Shown piece by piece: positions 60,175 through 64,000 of a stretch of DNA of 64,000 nt. The position numbers and the translations under genes are program-made. Origin of the DNA: Camillea tinctor. Taxonomy: Eukaryota > Ascomycota > Sordariomycetes > Xylariales > Xylariaceae. The stretch covers positions 62,001 to 126,000 of the forward strand of contig MU394146.1 of the NCBI GenBank assembly GCA_022578605.1, written 5' to 3'. The notes beneath the pieces were generated by a model that searched no databases, had not been told where the DNA came from, and saw nothing but the letters and a program-made list of their open reading frames with translations. Each line of letters starts with the position of its first letter. Positions within the stretch are counted from its first letter, which is position 1.

Positions 60175-61534
60175 TTACACCTCAACGATCTGGTCATCAT
60201 CGTCGTCCTCGTCCGCGACCTTAGCCTCACCGAGTTCCTCAACACGTGCCGTCTCCTTCGATTCAGCTTCATCTCGCATAAGAAGCTGAACTAATCGTTC
60301 ACATGCATCCTGAACACCCTCATTATTTACCCGCGAGTGCGTCTCCCGGATGATTGGGTACACTTTAATCTCGCGCATATAATCTCGGATTTCCCTGGTG
60401 GTAGCAAGAAGCAGCAAGGTCTCAATATGTGTCTGGATGATATTTGGGTCTGGATCGCGCTGCTTGTCCGGCGGGAGAAGTTGCAGGTCAGGAAGCATGG
60501 CCATGGTTTCCTCTTCGTCGTATTCCTCATTCCCTGTTATGGGCAGTAACAAGTAGGGCATAATATCGATATCGTCCTCGGAAATAAAGAGAGGGTGGGA
60601 GGCTACGTCAAAGGCGACGTTCTTGATGGTGGAAGCTACCCCTTTCCGTCGGACTTCCGACTTGTGCTCGGTGAAAACTTTGAGCTTTGTGAGCGGAATG
60701 ACCCCGTCGTATTCCTGCTTACGAACAAAATAGTGGCGCACTTCGGGATGCTTCGTTAGATCCGCGAATAAGTAAGACAGGTGATCGAAATCAGCCTTTT
60801 TGTTATAAGTGCCTTCGGCCCCCTTGACGAAAAGATCAACTAGCTGGTTCATAATCAAGTCATTTGACTTGAGTTCAACCGGCGGTGGTTGCTTCTTGTC
60901 TACTATCGTCTTTAATGAATCCCATTTTGCAAGATTCGCCAACAGCATCGACAATAGGTTGGCATTAGGCTCGGACACGACCTAGTTTTATATAAATATT
61001 AACTAAGAGGACTAGCCGCTGAGGATGAGGAACGATACTGACCGTGACCTGTCTAAGAACTTCGCTTAGAAATTTGTCATCGGTGGCAAGGCATTCCAGG
61101 ACCTCGCGGTCAGCGGAGAGATTAACAAGCATGGTGATAACATGCTGGGCAATTTGCTATTTTGCGCCATAATGATTAGTTCTCTTTTCTTTTTCTCTCC
61201 CCCTTTCTCTCTGCTTCTCTTGATCTACTTTGTTCTGATACATGGGGGGGCTAGTTTTTTACCGGATGATCTCTGATTAGGATCTTCAAGTTCTTTATAG
61301 GTTTCAAATTGTCTGTCTTGAAGATGGCGGGTTGTGATGTTGAGTAGGGCACTAAGTGCTCTGCAGCCAATACTCGAACCTCGGGTTTAGGGTCGGCAAC
61401 CAACCCAACTAACTATTTGAGAAATTAGAAAAAAATCCTCTCTTTTTTTTTTTTTTTTCCTTTGTTTCTTCTTCTCTTATGTGAGATTTCCGAGAAGGAA
61501 AGGGAGTTCAAACCTCTTCTAGTTCTGTAGGCAT
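60175..61534 (-). CDS. HGH1: HGH1, eEF2 chaperone
   Basis: Four minus-strand exons, 61534-61514, 61412-61263, 61156-61043 and 60981-60175, give 363 aa, in the family range. The protein is armadillo-like and helical. The N-terminal half reads ELVGLVADPKPEVRVLAAEH and continues PAIFKTDNLKPIKNLKILI, then ITMLVNLSADREVLECLA. The C-terminal half carries the DUF383/DUF384 pattern: DLFVKGAEGTYNKKADFDHL, FADLTKHPEVRHYF and RRKGVASTIKNVAFD, then DIDIMPYLLLPITGNEEYDE. The tail is acidic (DEDDDDDQIVEV). HGH1 helps fold elongation factor eEF2 in the cytosol. All joints preserve frame. The first intron uses a GTTTGA donor, which is less usual. The gene is divergent from bystin, 437 bases between starts. 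Confidence 0.95.
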
Positions 61535-61971
61535 TCTTGCAAAGAGCGTCTTATCGATCAATCGGTTATAAGATTTTTTTTTCCCTTCTTGGTGATAGGA
61601 TGGAGGGGCATCTAAGCACGAGTTATTAGAATATAAACTTCGCCTTAATGGAGGGGCACTGCAGGTGACGTACAGTGTCCGTCGCATTAGGTAAAGAACT
61701 CTAGCATGGTTATCAAGGTACATGCGCACATAGAAATCGCTTATCGGTCCCTTGTGCCCCACTTTCGAAATAATTTTCGATTTTCTTTTTTTTTAATCGG
61801 AATTTCAATTTCAATAGACCCCTCTAGAGTTCCGTAATACCTTCAATTATACCCATACATACGAAGACACCGAAAAAAAAGAGGAACAAAACCAAAATAC
61901 AGCCAACAATAATACTACGGTAATTTTGGTAAAATTGGTTTGCCTTTTAAAAAACTACGCCACACATTACA
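61535..61971. promoter_or_regulatory. Shared divergent promoter region, HGH1 and bystin
   Basis: 437 bases separate the two start codons. The region probably contains both promoters and leaders. It is AT-rich close to the bystin start, with A and T runs near 61785 and 61875. I cannot assign factor sites. Confidence 0.5.
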
Positions 61972-63472
61972 ATGCCAAAAGCTCCCACGCCAAAACGCCG
62001 CCCTCTCGAGGATGACATGCTAGCGAGCGGTCCCCTGCGAGCAAAAGCACCCAAGCGCAAATCTAGAGCTACCGATGAGGAACAAGAGCACTATGTCGAA
62101 ACCAAAGCTTCACAGAAAATTCTCAGCTTAGGCCGTGAACTAGCTGCAGAGAATGATGTTGCGCCTCCACGGCCGCCTGTCGAGTCCAATGCCTTCACCT
62201 TCGACTCGAGATACGATCAGGATGACCAACAGAACGACGCATTCGAGGACGAAGAAATATGGGGTGACGATGACGAAGAAGTGGAAGAGGTGGAGATTGA
62301 GCCTGAAGACCTAGACACATTCAACAAATTTCTACCTGCCGATGAGGATCCGTTGTTGACCCACGGCTGGGACGGGAATGCAGGTCAAGAGGAGCAGAAC
62401 TCTGGCGGTGGTAGAAACCTCGCCGATATAATATTAGCAAGAATTGCCGAACATGAGGCAATGCAGGCCGGAGGGGGTCAAATGGGTGGTGCAGTTGACG
62501 ACGAATATGAACTATCGCCTAAGATTGTGGAGGTTTATACCAAGGTTGGCCTCATACTTTCAAGATACAAGTCTGGCAAGCTACCTAAGCCATTCAAAAT
62601 CCTCCCGACAGTTCCCCACTGGGAAGACATCATCCAGATCACAAAGCCCTATGAATGGACGCCAAACGCGTGCTACGAGGCTACCCGCATATTTGTCAGT
62701 AGCAAGCCCATCGTAGTCCGCCGGTTCATGGAGATGATCCTGCTCGACCGGGTGCGCGATGATATCCGCGAGACTAAGAAATTGAACGTCCATCTGTTCA
62801 ACGCGCTCAAGCGGGCCCTCTTCAAGCCCGCTGCCTTTTTCAAGGGTTTCCTCTTCCCCCTCGTGGAAGACGGCTGCACCCTGCGTGAAGCCACCATTAT
62901 CTCAGCCGTGTTGGCTAGGGTATCCATTCCCGTCCTCCATTCGGGTGCTGCTCTCAAGGGCCTGTGCGATATCGCGGCGCGGGAGGCATCGGCCGGCACC
63001 GAGGGCGGAGGTGCGACGAACGTCCTGATCAAGACCCTGCTCGAGAAGAAATACAGCTTACCGTAAGCTATTCCCCCTCTACGACTCTTTTACCTTGATA
63101 CTGACATAAGCGACTACGTATAGGTACCAAGTCATCGACGCGCTGGTGTTCCACTTCCTCCGCTTCCGGAGCGTGGACCCGGCTTCCATCCGGGAAGGCC
63201 AGGTCATGGACATCGGCAGCGAGCGGGCCGCCGCACAAGCCAAGCTCCCGGTCATCTGGCACCAGACGCTGCTGGCCTTCGCCCAGCGCTACCGCAACGA
63301 GATCACCGAGGACCAGCGCGAAGCCCTGCTGGACCTTCTCCTCTCCCACGGACACCACAAGATCGGCCCTGAAATCCGGAGGGAGCTGCTGGCGGGGCGT
63401 GGAAGGGGAACGGTGGCCGAGCCGGCGGGGCCGGCGCTGGATGGCGATGATACTATGGTCGTTGACGGGTGA
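61972..63472 (+). CDS. ENP1: Bystin/Enp1, 40S ribosome biogenesis factor
   Basis: Two exons, 61972-63062 and 63124-63472, joined by a 61-base intron (GTAAGC...TATAG) give 479 aa. Enp1/bystin is a nucleolar factor of the 90S and pre-40S particles needed for 18S rRNA maturation and export. The N-terminal third is basic then acidic (MPKAPTPKRRPLEDD; EDEEIWGDDDEEVEEVE). The bystin domain runs from about residue 165 to 455: GLILSRYKSGKLPKPFKILP, then WEDIIQITKPYEWTPNACYE, RIFVSSKPIVVRRFMEMILL, RALFKPAAFFKGFLFPL and VSIPVLHSGAAL. Exon 2 adds YQVIDALVFHFLRFR and LPVIWHQTLLAFAQRYRNEI. The C-terminus is Gly/Ala-rich. Length and motifs match the family. Confidence 0.97.
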
Positions 63473-64000
63473 GAGGGGAGAAATGAGAAGTAAAAAATAA
63501 AAAGAAATCCTCAAAAGAAGAAATTGAAATTGTAGAAAAAGTGATGTCCCATGTCGTATGATACCAATGAAAGAAACGCAGGCTTCCTGATATATAACCA
63601 ACCACATAGAAGAATATATCCCCCCCAAAAATCATAGATCACGATCACGTAAATGTTTCCCTCTTTCTCTTCCCCACTCGCACTTTGATCTCTTTTTTTC
63701 TTAACTATCGTGAGACTTTAAGAAATATTTCTGACACTAAGTTGTTTTTTATACCATAATAGTAGAGTGCACTAAGGAGAGGGATTACTATATTGTGCAC
63801 TTTGATTCTTAGTAGTTACGGATCCAATGCATCATGGCGCCCAACCTAGGTTGGAGAAGGCATCTGTGTCTAGCAGTCCCCCCCTTTTTGCCCAATTATA
63901 ATATATAGATCGGTAGTTAGACAGGTCTTCCCTCCCCTTTCTTCCCCAATTTTAGGTGAGAAAAACGAAGTTCTGTTGTTACTTTTACATTGTGGAAGGG
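63473..64000. other. 3' flank of bystin to window end
   Basis: About 530 bases with A-rich and CT-rich runs. No gene start or end is recognised before the window ends. Confidence 0.6.

Overview
The window is nuclear DNA of a filamentous ascomycete (Pezizomycotina, probably Sordariomycetes). Genes are interrupted by many short GT...AG introns, mostly 50-75 bases. Several encode fungal or ascomycete proteins: a KapC-type bZIP factor, the DASH subunit Dad4, a flavocytochrome b2-like enzyme and a DUF7924-like protein. Intergenic DNA is long, pyrimidine-rich and full of microsatellites and of the palindrome TACCTAGGTA. The taxonomic placement is inference from gene content only. All gene models were built by hand by joining exons at splice sites that keep the reading frame and restore family motifs.

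Layout, left to right. 1-6.2 kb: intergenic, simple repeats. 6.2-8.0 kb: kapC (+). 11.6-16.4 kb: ARP5 (-), DAD4 (-), IES6 (+). Arp5 and Ies6 are direct partners in the INO80 chromatin remodeller. 18.4-21.5 kb: GOT1 (+) and profilin (-), with a poly-G-flanked assembly gap between them. 21.5-27.3 kb: no gene seen, but a 440-bp AT-rich MITE with Tc1-type inverted repeats. 27.3-29.3 kb: a conserved-looking disordered protein of unknown function. 31.9-32.7 kb: YKT6 (-). 33.4-39.0 kb: an accessory-looking island with a divergent casein kinase 1-like kinase (-), a DUF7924-like pseudogene (+) and a TenA/THI-4-like protein with a signal-peptide-like N-terminus (+). 40.4-46.4 kb: SLH1 (ASCC3) tandem helicase (+). 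48.1-49.3 kb: a Rab-like GTPase with an unusual insertion (+). 50.6-52.4 kb: cytochrome b5/FMN 2-hydroxyacid dehydrogenase (-). 53.7-54.4 kb: DUF427 protein (+). 55.3-57.2 kb: phosphate transporter (-). 60.2-61.5 kb: HGH1 (-). 62.0-63.5 kb: bystin/ENP1 (+).

Most genes are single-copy housekeeping functions: chromatin, kinetochore, secretory traffic, actin, ribosome assembly and rescue, and nutrient uptake. The accessory signal is concentrated at 33.4-39 kb, between YKT6 and SLH1. I did not recognise any tRNA, rRNA, CRISPR or complete autonomous transposon. I did not find a convincingly new multi-gene system; the strongest leads are the kinase/DUF7924/TenA island, the MITE and the ARP5-DAD4-IES6 linkage.
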